DNA of 64,000 bases, from contig JAIVFJ010000088.1 of NCBI GenBank assembly GCA_025765615.1, positions 186,001 to 250,000 on the forward strand. Direction: 5' to 3'. How positions within the stretch are numbered: position 1 is the stretch's first letter; every line of letters starts with the position of its first letter. Source of the DNA: Zopfochytrium polystomum (lineage: Eukaryota; Chytridiomycota; Chytridiomycetes; Chytridiales; Chytridiaceae). Below the pieces are notes generated by a model. It saw only the letters and a list, made by a program, of their open reading frames with translations, was not told where the DNA came from and ran no database searches. The translations under genes were made by a program, and so were the position numbers. Shown here piece after piece: positions 63,501 to 64,000 of this stretch.

Positions 63501-64000
63501 ACCAGATCTGAGCCCAAGAACATTGATGCTGTCGCTATGCAGAAGATGCACACTGTGTCACTTGAGAAGTATAAGGAAAAGGCCAACTTGACTGGAGTGG
63601 CGGCACCCCTGGTGGTCCCCCCTCACCGGGGGCCCTGCCAGGTGGTTCGTTCTGGTGCAATGTTTAACAGGAGGTGGTTGAGATGCCTTGTGGCTTGGAT
63701 GGGTGGCCGTGTTGCCTACCACCAGAAGTGCAAGAAGTGTGATGCTGAGCTGGACAGGAACCATGCCTTGGAGTGTTCAGGTGTGCGCCGCCTCCTGGAG
63801 GCGGACCACCCTGAGTGCGTCCCAAGCCTGGAGCAGGCGAGAAGGAACATCACAGTGCTGGATCTGCTGCTGCAGACTCTGACTTTCTGGGCGCCCTACA
63901 CAGCCAATGATGCGGATAAGATCCCTCAGGAGACAAGGGTTGCTTCAAAGAAGCTGGGGATGAAGCTTGCTAGGCTGATTGCAAAGATTCGAGTGGAATG
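60417..64000 (+). CDS. LINE (non-LTR retrotransposon) ORF: endonuclease-reverse transcriptase, partial
   Basis: Open from 60417 to the window edge; first in-frame ATG at 60549. The N-terminal endonuclease has FGFVNLNCSLSGHVKQIDQA, LIIGDFNTS and FTDHRMLTFEL, as in APE-type LINE endonucleases; the usual catalytic Glu after the second strand appears as Asp (LLVDTGI). Reverse transcriptase: VANYRPISLCSRLRLVYERV, HPSQGGFRRHRSTMDQAF, the palm VVYLDIKAAYD (62418 on), QGTVLSPMLFNVAINSL and FADDSAVF (62742 on). A Cys-His motif (CKKCDAELDRNHALEC) lies near 63730-63780, as at the C-terminus of several LINE clades. RT primes on nicked target DNA. No stop is seen, so the copy may be functional. The start and upstream ORF1 are unclear because the ORF continues back into the GC-rich array. 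Confidence 0.85.

Noticed and set aside
1..64000. CRISPR arrays, bacterial operons, riboswitches, rRNA genes
   Set aside because: None seen. Spliced genes, Pol III tRNA genes with introns and LTR/LINE elements show a eukaryotic nuclear sequence. The 99-bp and R1/R2 repeats are not CRISPR-like.

Overview
This is a eukaryotic, probably fungal, genomic window. The evidence is short (46-97 nt) GT-AG introns with CTAAC-like branch sites, intron-containing tRNA genes, an ER Hsp70 ending in HDEL, chromodomain Ty3/gypsy elements, a LINE, and a degenerate gene resembling a fungus-specific DUF family. An early-diverging (chytrid-like) fungus is my best guess. The species is not identified.

Layout. 1-6.3 kb: two single-exon genes for low-complexity proteins of unknown function, plus a tRNA-Thr. 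6.7-17.3 kb: a gene-poor island with Lys, Ala, Val, Gln, Ala, Ser and Pro tRNA genes and two odd tRNA-like genes, among copies of a ~400-bp repeat (R1). 18-21.8 kb: R1 and R2 repeats whose split halves reveal a ~2.5-kb inversion; inside it lies a broken first exon related to the receptor gene at 32-36 kb. 21.9-23.3 kb: a decayed coiled-coil gene. 24.8-31.2 kb: a decayed Ty3-type retrotransposon. 32.2-36.6 kb: the most striking gene, an intact seven-coding-exon NLR-like receptor (unknown N-terminal domain, TIR, NACHT, then 12 nearly identical ankyrin repeats; about 1,348 aa). 38.7-41.1 kb: gene and copia remnants. 41.06-49.61 kb: two young copies of one chromodomain Ty3/gypsy element with apparently identical 353-bp LTRs and 5-bp target duplications; one copy is complete, the other has lost RT, RNase H and the integrase core. 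53.1-55.6 kb: an ER Hsp70 (BiP/Kar2-like) gene carrying a nonsense codon and a +1 frameshift. 57.4-60.5 kb: a GC-rich tandem array whose units end in the same coding segment that begins the LINE ORF. 60.4-64 kb: a LINE (endonuclease plus RT) running off the right edge.

The main novelties are three. First, the TIR-NACHT-ankyrin receptor has a conserved ankyrin scaffold with variation at turn positions. Second, the young Ty3 element carries dense heat-shock-element arrays in U3, an 11-nt self-priming match, and a CCCAAAC slippery site followed by an 8-bp stem. Third, reciprocal repeat junctions record an inversion next to a truncated receptor paralogue.
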